64,000 nt of DNA from positions 6,572,001 to 6,636,000 of the forward strand of contig NZ_CP107954.1 of assembly GCF_036067295.1 (NCBI RefSeq), in the 5' to 3' direction. The number at the start of each line of letters is the position of its first letter. The first letter of the stretch is position 1. Of this stretch, positions 1 to 8,067 are shown in pieces. Both the position numbers and the translations under genes were made by a program. The stretch is from Kribbella sp. NBC_00382 (GTDB taxonomy: Bacteria > Actinomycetota > Actinomycetes > Propionibacteriales > Kribbellaceae). The notes beneath the pieces are model-generated. The model worked only from the letters and a program-made list of their open reading frames with translations. It searched no databases and was not told the origin of the DNA.

Positions 1-286
1 CCAGTAGGTTGTCGGACACGCAGAAGGTGAGGAACTGGTTCCAGGTGGACCAGGCGCGCAGTACGGAACTCTTGGCGTGGCCGTCGGCGAAGGCGCCGAA
101 CGCGGCGCGTAATGCGTGGGCGCTGAGGTCGTCGACCTCGAGTTCTTCGAGGTCGCGATCGAGGTTGGCGCAGAGCAGAGTGGTGATGCCGGCCAGGTCG
201 CGGCGGTAGGCGTCGGTGGTGTGGGGGGAGTCCTTGCGAGGACGCCGGGCAGCGAAGAACGCCGACTGTGCTGCGAGAACCTTCAT
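1..286 (-). CDS. Tyrosine recombinase (phage integrase/Xer family), N-terminal part only
   Basis: The gene reads leftward from ATG at 286 and leaves the window still open, so only the first 95 residues are visible. An in-frame stop at 296-298 makes this the first possible ATG. Residues 20-34 (SPHTTDAYRRDLAGI) and the later tryptophan-rich stretch SVLRAWSTWNQFLTF match the SAM-like core-binding domain that tyrosine recombinases use to clamp DNA; the catalytic domain (R-H-R-Y) lies beyond the edge. No clear ribosome-binding site is seen. Two dif-like 28-bp sites lie upstream. It may be a stand-alone Xer-type recombinase or the integrase of an element; the visible part cannot decide. Confidence 0.8.
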   Translation of the reverse strand, partial: MKVLAAQSAFFAARRPRKDSPHTTDAYRRDLAGITTLLCANLDRDLEELEVDDLSAHALRAAFGAFADGHAKSSVLRAWSTWNQFLTFCVSDNLL

Positions 287-379
287 GGGGGAGTTCTACC
301 GACCGCCACCGACATTTCCCGAGAGTGCCTGACTCCCCCGAATCTTTTCCTTGCTTCAGGCAACAAGTAAGTGAAGCAA

Positions 380-407
380 CTGCTGCATAATGGTGATTAT
401 GCATGAA
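380..407. other. dif-like site 1 (possible Xer/integrase crossover site)
   Basis: Perfect inverted repeat TGCATAAT (384-391) / ATTATGCA (396-403) around GGTG. Laid out like a dif site it gives an 11-bp left arm ending GCATAA, a 6-bp spacer TGGTGA, and an 11-bp right arm starting TTATG. The core resembles E. coli dif (GCATAATG...ATTATG). It is about 94 bases upstream of the recombinase start codon, so it could also be an autoregulatory operator. Confidence 0.45.
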
Positions 408-646
408 ACAACAGAGCCAGCCGGGTGGCTGAGGCTTCTGGGGGAATCCAGCAACTGACCAGGCTGATCCGCCGTCTTCACCGGCTTCGCGCCATTCACT
501 AGCTGCTCGCCAGCTGGTTTCCGTCCAACAGGTCCGCCACTCAGGTCGCTTAGGATGCCGCTCACAGAACTGCAGTGGACGCCCAGACATTCCTGCGGCG
601 ACAAGCATTCCAGTCCTCAAGGCCCCTCTTCCAAGCCTGACCCCGG

Positions 647-674
647 ATGTCCGATAACTGACATTATGTCAACT
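647..674. other. dif-like site 2, close to the actinobacterial dif consensus
   Basis: Left arm ATGTCCGATAA, 6-bp spacer CTGACA, right arm TTATGTCAACT. The centre contains a perfect TGACAT-T-ATGTCA palindrome (659-671). As I recall the actinobacterial dif consensus, the CCGATAA block and the ACATTATGTCAA block are both exact, and about 23 of 28 positions agree. It lies 361 bases upstream of a tyrosine recombinase start codon. It could be the true chromosomal dif, a dif-mimicking attachment site, or the recombinase's own target. Confidence 0.5.
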
Positions 675-750
675 AACACGGAGCCAGCCCCTCTTGGGTC
701 AGGTCGCTCTGCTCCGTCTGGCGGCTACGATGCACTTCTTTTCGGGAGTG

Positions 751-777
751 TGTCGGATCGGCGATGGGGCGTTCGTT
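751..777 (+). promoter_or_regulatory. Candidate ECF-type promoter for the DGPF/sigma operon
   Basis: TGTCGG at 751-756, a 17-base spacer, then CGTT at 774-777, about 53 bases before the first gene. ECF42 sigma factors are known to recognise TGTCGA-like -35 and CGT/CGA-like -10 boxes and to control their own operon, so autoregulation is plausible. Confidence 0.35.
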
Positions 778-829
778 GCAGGGGTGAGTGGTGGCCGGAC
801 AGGCCGCTGCACGAGGTACGGGAGATGAG

Positions 830-1156
830 ATGCAGTACTTGGTTTCTGTGATCGCGGACGAGGCGACCCACGCCGGTACGCCGGACGAGCGCGCCGCGAT
901 CGATGTCTTCAACGAACAGATGATCGCCGACGGGAACTGGGTCTTCGCTGGCGGACTCGCGGCGCCGAGTGCAGCGACCGTGATCGACAACCGCGGCGCC
1001 GAGACGGTGTTCACCGACGGCCCCTTCGTCGAGTCGAAGGAGTTCCTCGCCGGGTTCTGGGTGATGGAGGCTCCTGACCTCGATGCGGCGCTCAAGCTCG
1101 CGGCCGAGGGATCGAAGGTCTGCAACCGGCGGGTCGAGGTGCGGCCGTTTCTGTGA
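830..1156 (+). CDS. YCII-related DGPF-domain protein (ECF42 partner)
   Basis: 108 aa from ATG at 830, chosen because GGGAG lies 5 bases upstream; an earlier in-frame start at 788 would add an unrelated tail. The small alpha/beta YCII fold is indicated by VFAGGLAAPSAATV and by the hallmark DGPF in FTDGPFVESKEFLAGFW. DGPF proteins are regularly encoded next to ECF42 sigma factors; their biochemical role is not established. The stop overlaps the GTG start of the sigma gene by 4 bases, so the two are translationally coupled. Confidence 0.9.
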   Translation: MQYLVSVIADEATHAGTPDERAAIDVFNEQMIADGNWVFAGGLAAPSAATVIDNRGAETVFTDGPFVESKEFLAGFWVMEAPDLDAALKLAAEGSKVCNRRVEVRPFL

Positions 1157-2385
1157 GCGAGGTCGAGACGGCGATCACCCAAGTCCACCACGAGGAGTGG
1201 GCGCGGGTCGTCGCCTCATTGGCCCGACGATTCGGTGACCTGGACATCGCCGAGGAGGCGGCGGCCGAGGCGTTCGCGATCGCCGTCGAGAAGTGGCCGG
1301 CTGACGGCGTACCGCCGAACCCCGGCGCCTGGCTGACCACCACCGCCAACCGCAAAGCCATCGACCGGATCCGGCGCGAGAGCAAACGCGACGACAAGCA
1401 CAAGGAGGCTCAGATGTTGTCCGACGACGAACCACCCGAGTCCCTTGGCGCGATCGACGACGAGCGGCTCCGGCTGATCTTCACCTGTTGCCACCCGGCG
1501 CTCGCGATGGAGACCCGGATGGCGCTGACGCTGCGCATGGTCGGCGGCCTGACCGTGCCTGAGATCGCCCGTGCCTTCCTGGTGCAGGAGACCGCCATGG
1601 GTCAGCGGATCACTCGCGCCAAGGCCAAGATCAAGGCAGCCCGAATCCCCTACCGGGTGCCGTCGGCTGAGGACCTGCCCACCCGGGTGTCCGGCGTACT
1701 GGCAGTCTTGTTCCTTGTCTTCAACGAGGGATATCTGGCAACCGGTGCCGAGACCGATCCTGTACGTCACGAGCTGACCGCCGAGGCGATCCGGCTCACC
1801 CGGCTGATCCGTGCGCTGATGCCGAACGACGGTGAGGTCGCTGGCCTGCTGGCGCTGATGCTGCTCACTGAGGCTCGTAGTACCGCCCGGGTTTCCTCGA
1901 CCGGCGAGCTCGTCACGCTCGTGGAGCAGGATCGTGGTGCGTGGGATGTGACGATGATCGGCGAGGGTCATCGGCTGGTGCGCGAGCGGCTGGCCAGTGG
2001 GGTGGCTCCGGGGCGCTATCAGATTCTTGCGGCGATCAACGCTGTGCACACGTCCGCCCGCGCGGTTGGCGATACCGATTGGTCGCAGGTTGTTGCCTTG
2101 TACGACCAACTCGTCCGCCTCGACTCGTCAGCGATCGTGGTGCTCAACCGGGCCATCGCGGTCGCCGAGCTCGACGGTCCGGAGGTCGCGCTGGCGGCTG
2201 TCGATCGTCTCGACGACAAGTTGGCTGGCTATCACGCGTACCACGCGACGCGCGCCGACTTGTTGCGCCGGATGGGTCGCAGTCAGGAGTCGCGGGCGGC
2301 GTACGACAAGGCCATCGAGCTGGCGGGCAACACTGCTGAGACTGCTTACCTGACCCGCCGCCGCGACCAGCTCGGGCGCGCTTGA
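1153..2385 (+). CDS. ECF42-type sigma-70 family RNA polymerase sigma factor with TPR-like C-terminus
   Basis: 410 aa, GTG start overlapping the upstream stop. Residues about 10-80 form sigma region 2 (WARVVASLARRFGDLDIAEEA, then NPGAWLTTTANRKAIDRIRR); residues about 115-160 form region 4 (LTLRMVGGLTVPEIARAFL, the promoter-binding helix-turn-helix). The remaining ~240 residues are helical repeats ending in a TPR-like segment (ATRADLLRRMGRSQESRAAYDKAIELA), the extension typical of ECF42. No anti-sigma gene is adjacent; in this group the C-terminal extension is thought to control activity. It pairs with the DGPF protein. Confidence 0.93.
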   Translation: MSEVETAITQVHHEEWARVVASLARRFGDLDIAEEAAAEAFAIAVEKWPADGVPPNPGAWLTTTANRKAIDRIRRESKRDDKHKEAQMLSDDEPPESLGAIDDERLRLIFTCCHPALAMETRMALTLRMVGGLTVPEIARAFLVQETAMGQRITRAKAKIKAARIPYRVPSAEDLPTRVSGVLAVLFLVFNEGYLATGAETDPVRHELTAEAIRLTRLIRALMPNDGEVAGLLALMLLTEARSTARVSSTGELVTLVEQDRGAWDVTMIGEGHRLVRERLASGVAPGRYQILAAINAVHTSARAVGDTDWSQVVALYDQLVRLDSSAIVVLNRAIAVAELDGPEVALAAVDRLDDKLAGYHAYHATRADLLRRMGRSQESRAAYDKAIELAGNTAETAYLTRRRDQLGRA

Positions 2386-2386
2386 C

Positions 2387-3100
2387 CTACTGGGCGGCGA
2401 GGACGCAGAACTCGTTGCCGTCGGGGTCGGTCATCGGGATCGCGCCGTCGTCCCCCGCGCTGGATTCGTTGCGCTTGGCACCTAGAGAGATCAGGCGGTC
2501 GACCTCGGTCTGCTGATCGCTGCCGGCGGGCGGGGCGATGTCGAGGTGCAGGCGGTTCTTCGCGGTCTTCGGCCGTACTGGCGGGCCACCCCAGCTGATC
2601 TTCGATCCCCCGCGGGACGACTGGATCGCGGTCTCTTCGTCCTGGTCCCAGACCAGTGGCCAGCCCAGTGCCTCGCTCCAGAAGTACCCGACGGCCTGGC
2701 TGCCGTCGGACGACAATGCGCCGATGACTCCGGTGTTCGCGAGGAAGTTGTTGCCCGGTTCGATCACGCAGAACTCGTTGCCTTCAGGATCAGCCAGTAC
2801 CACGTGACCGTCGTCGGGTGTCTGGCCGATGTCGATGTGCTGCCCGCCGAGCTCGAGCGCCCGGGCCACCGTCTGCTCCTGAGCCTCGAGCGAATCGCTC
2901 GTCAGATCGAAGTGCATCTGGTTGGGCGCGGTCTTCTCCGCCTCGGTCGGCAGGAAACGGATCGGGAACTCGGTGCCCTCCCCCGCCAGCAACGTGACGC
3001 CGTCCTCGGCCACCTCGCGGCCGAGCACACCGGCCCAGAACCGCGCGAGGCGGACCGGATCATTGGCATCGAACCCAAGTGCGACCAGCTGAGACGTCAT
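2387..3100 (-). CDS. VOC superfamily protein with two glyoxalase-like domains
   Basis: 237 aa made of two copies of the vicinal-oxygen-chelate module: residues about 1-115 and 125-237. Each ends with a DPEGNEFCV or DPDGNEFCV strand and carries a central MHFDL / LHLDI strand where a metal ligand usually sits. The family includes glyoxalases, extradiol dioxygenases and antibiotic-binding proteins; nothing in the sequence fixes the substrate. It converges on the sigma factor gene with a one-base gap. Confidence 0.85.
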   Translation of the reverse strand: MTSQLVALGFDANDPVRLARFWAGVLGREVAEDGVTLLAGEGTEFPIRFLPTEAEKTAPNQMHFDLTSDSLEAQEQTVARALELGGQHIDIGQTPDDGHVVLADPEGNEFCVIEPGNNFLANTGVIGALSSDGSQAVGYFWSEALGWPLVWDQDEETAIQSSRGGSKISWGGPPVRPKTAKNRLHLDIAPPAGSDQQTEVDRLISLGAKRNESSAGDDGAIPMTDPDGNEFCVLAAQ

Positions 3101-3146
3101 ACCTTGACGCTAGGCGCTGCGAGGTTCGTCGAGCAACACGATTAGA

Positions 3147-3752
3147 TCAGGACGCGAGGTGTGCTACCAGGCGGATCAGTTGATCGGCGTACTGGTCGGT
3201 GAAGGTTTTGCTGTCGGGGTCGAGGCCTAGGGCTCGGGCTATTTGCGGGAAGGTGATGGGGGCCGCGGACATCGCGAAGAGGGCGAGGGTCGTGTAGGCC
3301 GGGTCCAGGTCTGGGGCTAGTTCGCCGTTGGATTGGCGGTGGCGGATGTCGGCGAGGACCTGCTGGAAGCGGGTTGATTGCTCGGCCTCGTCGCCTGCGC
3401 TGGTGTCCTGGTCTACGCCTTGGCGGACTAGGAGGCGGGCAAGGTCCGGCTGGGCCTGGGACTCGCGGGCGTAGGCGGCTACCAACTCCCCCAGCGTCGC
3501 CGCAGGCTCGGCGAGGGCGGGTTCGCCGGCGCGCCAGCGCTCCGTGACGGCTTGGTACAGGCCTTGTTTGCCGCCGAAGTAGTACGAGATCAGTTGTTTG
3601 TTGACGCCCGCTCGCGTCGCGATCTCGCTGACCCGGGCGCCGCTGAAGCCGCGAGCGCCGAACTCGATCACCGCGGCGTCCAGCAGTTGCTGCTTGCTGC
3701 GCTCGGCGTCCCGCTGCCGCTCGTCCGCTGCCGGTGCTCGCCTGGGCGTCAT
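3147..3752 (-). CDS. TetR-family transcriptional regulator
   Basis: 201 aa. Residues about 15-65 are the TetR helix-turn-helix (LLDAAVIEFGARGFSGARVSEIATRAG followed by KQLISYYFGGKQGLYQAV); the rest is the ligand-binding all-helical domain. It is divergent from the FAD monooxygenase at 3838 with 85 bases between, the usual arrangement for a repressor of its neighbour. I found no clean palindromic operator in that gap. Confidence 0.92.
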   Translation of the reverse strand: MTPRRAPAADERQRDAERSKQQLLDAAVIEFGARGFSGARVSEIATRAGVNKQLISYYFGGKQGLYQAVTERWRAGEPALAEPAATLGELVAAYARESQAQPDLARLLVRQGVDQDTSAGDEAEQSTRFQQVLADIRHRQSNGELAPDLDPAYTTLALFAMSAAPITFPQIARALGLDPDSKTFTDQYADQLIRLVAHLAS

Positions 3753-3837
3753 GGGCCGATGGTAGCTCAGGTTTGATTTACTCAGCCGGCCGGATGATAG
3801 AGTCTTTCTGACGGGTGATTAAAAGGAGAGGGAGCTG

Positions 3838-4968
3838 ATGAGTACTTCGCTGCAGGTCGCCATCGTGGGTGGCGGGATCGGTGGATTGGCGCTGGCGCAG
3901 GGGCTGACGAAGGCTGGGGTGTCGGTGCAGTTGTACGAGCGGGACGAGTCGCCGCTCAATCGGAAGCAGGGGTATCGCATCCACATCAGTCCGGTTGGTG
4001 AGGAAGCGTTGGCTGCGGTGCTACCGGCTGAGGTGCTTCGCCGGGTTGTGGAGACCTCTTCGCACGCTGGCGATCTGCTCGGTGGGTTCGATGGGCAGTT
4101 GAATCCGACCTTCGAGCAGACGTTCCCGGGGGCTGGTCCGGACACGGTGAGTGCGGTCGATCGGTACGCGTTCCGGCGGGCGTTGATGACCGGGCTCGAC
4201 GGGGTGCTGGAGTTCGGGCGGGAGTTTGAGAGCTATCGCGAGACGGCTGACGGGCGGGTGGAGCTTCGGTTCACGGACGGTACGTCGGCGACGGCCGATG
4301 TGCTGGTGGGGGCTGATGGGATCGGGTCGCGGGTTCGGGCGCAGTTGCTGCCGGACTTCCCGATCGTCGACATCGGGGTGCGCTGTGTCTACGGGAAGAT
4401 CCCGCTGACTGACGCCATTCGCTCGGTGGTGCCGGCGGCGTTCCTGCGTGGCTTCAACTTCGTCACGGATGGCGCGGGGCCGGGACTGGCCTTCGCTCCG
4501 GTGTTGTTTCGGACTGCGCCGGCGGAGTACGGCGACTACCTGATGGCGGTGTTGACCGGCACGAACGAGGTACTGGGTGTGCCTGATGAGGAGTTGTTCG
4601 CGCTTTCGCCTGAAGGGCTCTGGGATCTAGTCGTACGCCGTACGCGCGACTGGCACCCCACGATCCAGCGACTGGTCGCCGCCGCGGACGTTGGGGCGTC
4701 CTTCCCGATCACGCTGCGCACCAGCACCCGAATCGAGCCGTGGCAGACCGGCCGGGTGACGCTGCTCGGCGACGCGATCCACCCGATGACTCCGGCTGCC
4801 GGAGCCGGCGCCAACACCGCACTCTGGGATGCGGCCCGCCTCACGCAAGCGTTGGTCGCCGGTGACCTCGCAACCTACGAGTCCGAGATGATCGAGAACG
4901 GCCGAGCAGTCGTCGAGGAGTCGCTACGCAATGCCGAGCGGATGTTCGGCGTACAGGTCGCCGCCTGA
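3838..4968 (+). CDS. FAD-dependent monooxygenase (para-hydroxybenzoate hydroxylase fold)
   Basis: 376 aa with a strong Shine-Dalgarno (AAAAGGAGAGG). Residues about 6-35 hold the FAD-binding Rossmann motif GGGIGGLALAQGL ending in an acidic E (LYERDE); GADGIGSR at about 158 is the DG motif; GDAIHPMTPAAGAGANTAL near residue 310 is the second FAD contact. Such enzymes use NAD(P)H and O2 to hydroxylate aromatic or polyketide substrates, and some inactivate antibiotics (TetX, rifampicin monooxygenase). The divergent TetR gene suggests substrate-inducible expression. Substrate unknown. Confidence 0.9.
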   Translation: MSTSLQVAIVGGGIGGLALAQGLTKAGVSVQLYERDESPLNRKQGYRIHISPVGEEALAAVLPAEVLRRVVETSSHAGDLLGGFDGQLNPTFEQTFPGAGPDTVSAVDRYAFRRALMTGLDGVLEFGREFESYRETADGRVELRFTDGTSATADVLVGADGIGSRVRAQLLPDFPIVDIGVRCVYGKIPLTDAIRSVVPAAFLRGFNFVTDGAGPGLAFAPVLFRTAPAEYGDYLMAVLTGTNEVLGVPDEELFALSPEGLWDLVVRRTRDWHPTIQRLVAAADVGASFPITLRTSTRIEPWQTGRVTLLGDAIHPMTPAAGAGANTALWDAARLTQALVAGDLATYESEMIENGRAVVEESLRNAERMFGVQVAA

Positions 4969-4980
4969 GTCGCGGCTCAG

Positions 4981-4997
4981 ACGAGCTAGCGGCTCGT
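4981..4997. terminator. Short hairpin between convergent genes
   Basis: ACGAGC / GCTCGT with a 5-base loop in the 34-base gap between the monooxygenase and the convergent phosphotransferase. The stem is only 6 bp and no T-run follows, so the call is weak. Confidence 0.3.
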
Positions 4998-5002
4998 GCG
5001 GC

Positions 5003-5839
5003 TCAGGGGCCTTCGGTTTCGAGGACTTCGGTGAGCATGCGGAGGCCTTGTTGTTCGTAGGATTCGTCGCCGACTTGGTGGGCCCAGGCTGTGGTGCCGA
5101 TGGCTTCGCGGACGCGTTGGCGGTGCCAGGAGTCGGGGTCGCGGGGGTCAGCGCCGTAGCCGATAAGGAAGGCGCGCTCCAACGCTGGGTCGGTGCGGAA
5201 CTGCTGGGCAGCTAGGCGGCCGAAGTCCGTGTAAGCCGGACGGAGGCCGGCCCGGCCGAAGTCGATCGCGCTGACCGTGCCGTCGTGGATCAGCCAGTTG
5301 CGGGGCTGCCAGTCGCCATGCGTCGGTACCAACTCGACAGCCGATGTCGGCCAGGAGTCGATGAGCATGCGGAGGTGATCGACCACGTCGGGCGCAATCC
5401 GGTGCGGCTTCGAGAGCCAAGCGAGCGCCTTCTGGTTCTCCCCCGCCTCGAAGTCGCCGTTGATGGCGGGTTGGCGGTGGAGTTGGGCGAGCAACTCGCC
5501 CGCTTGGCGGTAGGTCTCCGGCTGGAGCTCGTGGTCAGTGCCCTCGACCAACTCCCCCGGCAGGTACCGCGTGACGAGCAGCTTGGCCTTCTCATCACCG
5601 CGGATGAGTTCCGGAGCCCGTTTCTGAGCAGTCCACGGCTCCATCCAAGCCTGATGCGCCTGCACCTCACGGGCAATGTGGCTGTCAGCATCGTCGCCCG
5701 CCTTGGCAACGTACCGATCCCCGTCCTGCAGCAACTCCAGCACAGTCGTCCCAACCAGCCCCCAGCTGAGGTCCCTCACCACCTCACCCCGCGGCAACCA
5801 CTCAGCAAGAAGCTCACGCTGCCGCTCATCCAAGGTCAT
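5003..5839 (-). CDS. Aminoglycoside phosphotransferase-family protein
   Basis: 278 aa from ATG at 5839; the frame stays open far upstream but the family match begins here. HGDWQPRN (D176, N181) is the catalytic loop and AIDFGRAG (D193) the magnesium-binding DFG-like motif of the APH kinase fold; KAGDD near residue 46 carries the probable ATP lysine. The family phosphorylates small hydroxylated molecules, but most chromosomal actinomycete members are uncharacterised and not proven resistance enzymes. Confidence 0.88.
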   Translation of the reverse strand: MTLDERQRELLAEWLPRGEVVRDLSWGLVGTTVLELLQDGDRYVAKAGDDADSHIAREVQAHQAWMEPWTAQKRAPELIRGDEKAKLLVTRYLPGELVEGTDHELQPETYRQAGELLAQLHRQPAINGDFEAGENQKALAWLSKPHRIAPDVVDHLRMLIDSWPTSAVELVPTHGDWQPRNWLIHDGTVSAIDFGRAGLRPAYTDFGRLAAQQFRTDPALERAFLIGYGADPRDPDSWHRQRVREAIGTTAWAHQVGDESYEQQGLRMLTEVLETEGP

Positions 5840-5889
5840 GCCGCAAGTCTCCCCATCACCTGAACCCCACCCCGAAGCACCCCGGAGCG

Positions 5890-6456
5890 TCAGTGTGAAG
5901 GTGAATCTCCGAGGGCGACCTCTGCGGTTGTTGCGGTGCCGGCGGTTCGGCCGGGGGCTTGGTGGTTGGTCCAGTAGAGGTTGGTGTGGGAGATGACCTT
6001 GTCGGGGGTCGGTGCGCCCCACTCGGAGAGGTCCTCGGTCGTGTGGGCGTCGCTGACCAGGAGGGTGTCGTAGCCGCGGACGATCGCGCCGTGGATGGTC
6101 GAGCGGATGCACTCGTCGGTTTGCGCGCCGGTGACGACCAGGCGGCCGATGTTGCGGTCGGCGAGGACCGATTCGAGGTCGGTCTCCTCGAAGGAGTCGG
6201 GGTAGAGCTTGTGGACGACGGGCTCGGACTCCCCCAGCTTGAGCTCCGGGACGTACTGCCAGCCGTCGCTGTCGATCGGCATGTTCTCGCTGGAGTGCTG
6301 CACCCAGATCACCGGTACGTCCTCGGTGCGCGCCTTGTCGACCAGCGTGGCGATGTTCGCGATCACGGCATCCCGGTCGTGCGCACCCTCCATCACACTG
6401 TTCTGCACGTCGATCACGACCAGCGCGGACCCCGTCCGGCCCTCCAGCGTCGTCAT
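5890..6456 (-). CDS. Isochorismatase-family cysteine hydrolase
   Basis: 188 aa, ATG at 6456 preceded by GGAAGGGGA. The catalytic triad of the family is visible: D16 (VVIDVQNSV), K83 (VVHKLYPDSF) and C116 (TGAQTDECIRSTIHGA), with the usual non-prolyl-cis loop before the cysteine. Members hydrolyse isochorismate, nicotinamide or other small amides; the substrate here is unknown. It is divergent from a WYL-domain regulator, which may control it. Confidence 0.92.
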   Translation of the reverse strand: MTTLEGRTGSALVVIDVQNSVMEGAHDRDAVIANIATLVDKARTEDVPVIWVQHSSENMPIDSDGWQYVPELKLGESEPVVHKLYPDSFEETDLESVLADRNIGRLVVTGAQTDECIRSTIHGAIVRGYDTLLVSDAHTTEDLSEWGAPTPDKVISHTNLYWTNHQAPGRTAGTATTAEVALGDSPSH

Positions 6457-6569
6457 GACTGTCCCCTTCCACCGCTCGCCGACTGTTCGCACCAATGCTA
6501 GGAACGGCCACCGACAAAACCCCGGCAAAGTAGTCACTCGGTGAGCAGTTTGTTTGGGAGGATCGGTGC

Positions 6570-7520
6570 ATGCGGGCTGATCGGTTGGTGGCGACCTTGT
6601 TGCTGATGCAGGCGCGCGGTCGGGTGACCGCGGCCGAATTGGCCGAGGAGCTGGAGATCTCGGTGGCGACGGCCCGCAGAGATCTGGAGGCGTTGTCGAC
6701 CGCTGGGATCCCGGTTTATCCACAGCCTGGGCGCAACGGTGGATGGTCATTGCTCGGTGGAGCACGGACGGATCTCACTGGGCTCAACGCGACGGAGGCG
6801 CAGGCGTTGTTCCTGCTCGTCGGGCCTGCCGCATCGGTCGCGCCAGAGGCGAAGGCCGCGCTCAGGAAGTTGGTGCGGGCGCTGCCCGACACGTTCCGCG
6901 CGGATGCCGAAGCCGCTGCCGAGGCGGTGGTGATCGACTCGGCGCGCTGGGGTGAGCACGTCAAGGAACGGCCCGAGATGGTCCGCCGGTTGCAGGATGC
7001 CGTCGTCCGCCGGGTCAAGGTCAGACTCCGGTACGCCGGCCGCGGCCGCACCGAGACCGAACGACTGGTCGATCCGCTCGGGCTGATCGACAAGGACGAC
7101 ATCTGGTACCTGATCGCGGGGACCGAGAAGGGTCAGCGCACCTTCCGGGTGGAGCGGATCGCGGAGGCTGAGCTCACCGGCGTACGGGCTGAGCGGCCGG
7201 ACGACTTCGATCTGGCCGAGGCGTGGAGCCGGGTGGTGGAGGAGATGGAGCAGCAGCGGTCGTTGCTGGCGGCGACGTTGCTGATCGAGGAGCGATTCCT
7301 GTGGGTGATGCAGGATCGGCACGGGCGGCATGTCGAGGTGATCGGCCCGGTGGATGACGGGCGGATCAAGCTGCGGCTGACGGCGCCCTCTCCCCTGATG
7401 ATCGCCCAGCATCTGGCCGGGTGGGGCCGCATGGTCGAAGTACTGGATCCGCCGTCCGTCCAGGCCGAACTCGCTCGGCTCGGCAAGGAGTTGGCGGCTC
7501 GCTACAGCGGGATCGAGTAG
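6570..7520 (+). CDS. WYL-domain transcriptional regulator (HTH_11 + WYL)
   Basis: 316 aa. Residues 1-60 form a winged helix-turn-helix (RVTAAELAEELEISVATARRDLEAL) followed by the YPQPGRNGGW wing; residues about 140-205 form the WYL domain (VKVRLRYAGRG, then KDDIWYLIAGTEKGQRTFRVERI), a ligand-sensing module; the C-terminal ~90 residues are the WCX dimer extension. Divergent from the isochorismatase gene, 113 bases apart. The gene end overlaps the convergent GNAT gene by 19 bases. Confidence 0.92.
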   Translation: MRADRLVATLLLMQARGRVTAAELAEELEISVATARRDLEALSTAGIPVYPQPGRNGGWSLLGGARTDLTGLNATEAQALFLLVGPAASVAPEAKAALRKLVRALPDTFRADAEAAAEAVVIDSARWGEHVKERPEMVRRLQDAVVRRVKVRLRYAGRGRTETERLVDPLGLIDKDDIWYLIAGTEKGQRTFRVERIAEAELTGVRAERPDDFDLAEAWSRVVEEMEQQRSLLAATLLIEERFLWVMQDRHGRHVEVIGPVDDGRIKLRLTAPSPLMIAQHLAGWGRMVEVLDPPSVQAELARLGKELAARYSGIE

Positions 7521-7972
7521 ATGATGAAGCCGCGGTTGTCAGCGACCTGGTCGTAGAGGCGGCGGGCGGTCGCGTTGGACTCGTGGGTCGACCAGTAGAC
7601 GCGGCCGCAGTTCTGGGTGCGGGCCCAGTCGGTGACGGCGGCGATCAGCGCGCGCCCGACGCCGCGGCCACGAGCGGCGGGGGTGGTGAAGAGGTCTTGC
7701 AGGTAACAGGCGTCGGCCGACGTCGTGCTCGCGTGGGTGAGGAAATGGACGATCCCGACCAGCTCGCTGTCGATTCTGGCGGCCAGCGCGTGCATCCGGG
7801 TGCCGGCGGTGAATTCGGCCCAGGAACGGTCGAAGAACTCGACCGGCATGGTGCGTCCGTAGAACTCGTTGTAGCCGGCGAAGAGCTCCTCCCAGGTCTT
7901 GCGGTCGGCCGGCTCGAGCGGGCCGATGCTGACGCTGACGGGCTTTTCGGGAGGTGCGGCTGACTCGGTCAC
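7502..7972 (-). CDS. GNAT-family N-acetyltransferase
   Basis: 156 aa with GTG start. The acetyl-CoA binding loop is DLFTTPAARGRGVGRALI (R/QxxGxG/A), and NATARRLYDQVADNRGF is the final motif of the fold. Substrate not predictable. Its 3' end overlaps the WYL regulator tail to tail. Confidence 0.9.
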   Translation of the reverse strand: MTESAAPPEKPVSVSIGPLEPADRKTWEELFAGYNEFYGRTMPVEFFDRSWAEFTAGTRMHALAARIDSELVGIVHFLTHASTTSADACYLQDLFTTPAARGRGVGRALIAAVTDWARTQNCGRVYWSTHESNATARRLYDQVADNRGFIIYSIPL

Positions 7973-8067
7973 CAGGTCACCGTTTCATACCGGAGGGTGC
8001 TGGTGGACCGGACCGGTGAGTAGGGTGCGGTGTCGGTTTTTCCCGAATCGAGTTAACAGGAAACTTT

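Larger units (their letters stand above)
287..829. other. Gene-free stretch beside the recombinase
   Basis: About 540 bases with no convincing gene on either strand; short open frames here lack family resemblance and ribosome-binding sites. The base composition is visibly less GC-rich than the neighbours. It holds two dif-like sites (380-407 and 647-674) and, at its right end, a candidate ECF-type promoter for the next operon. The 239 bases between the two sites contain nothing I recognise. Confidence 0.6.

Noticed and set aside
356..604. 82-codon - strand open frame in the gap beside the recombinase
   Set aside because: No ribosome-binding site, no family resemblance, and it overlaps the dif-like site region.
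4880..5003. Strong intrinsic terminator after the FAD monooxygenase
   Set aside because: Only a 6-bp stem without T-run was found, kept as a low-confidence feature rather than a firm call.
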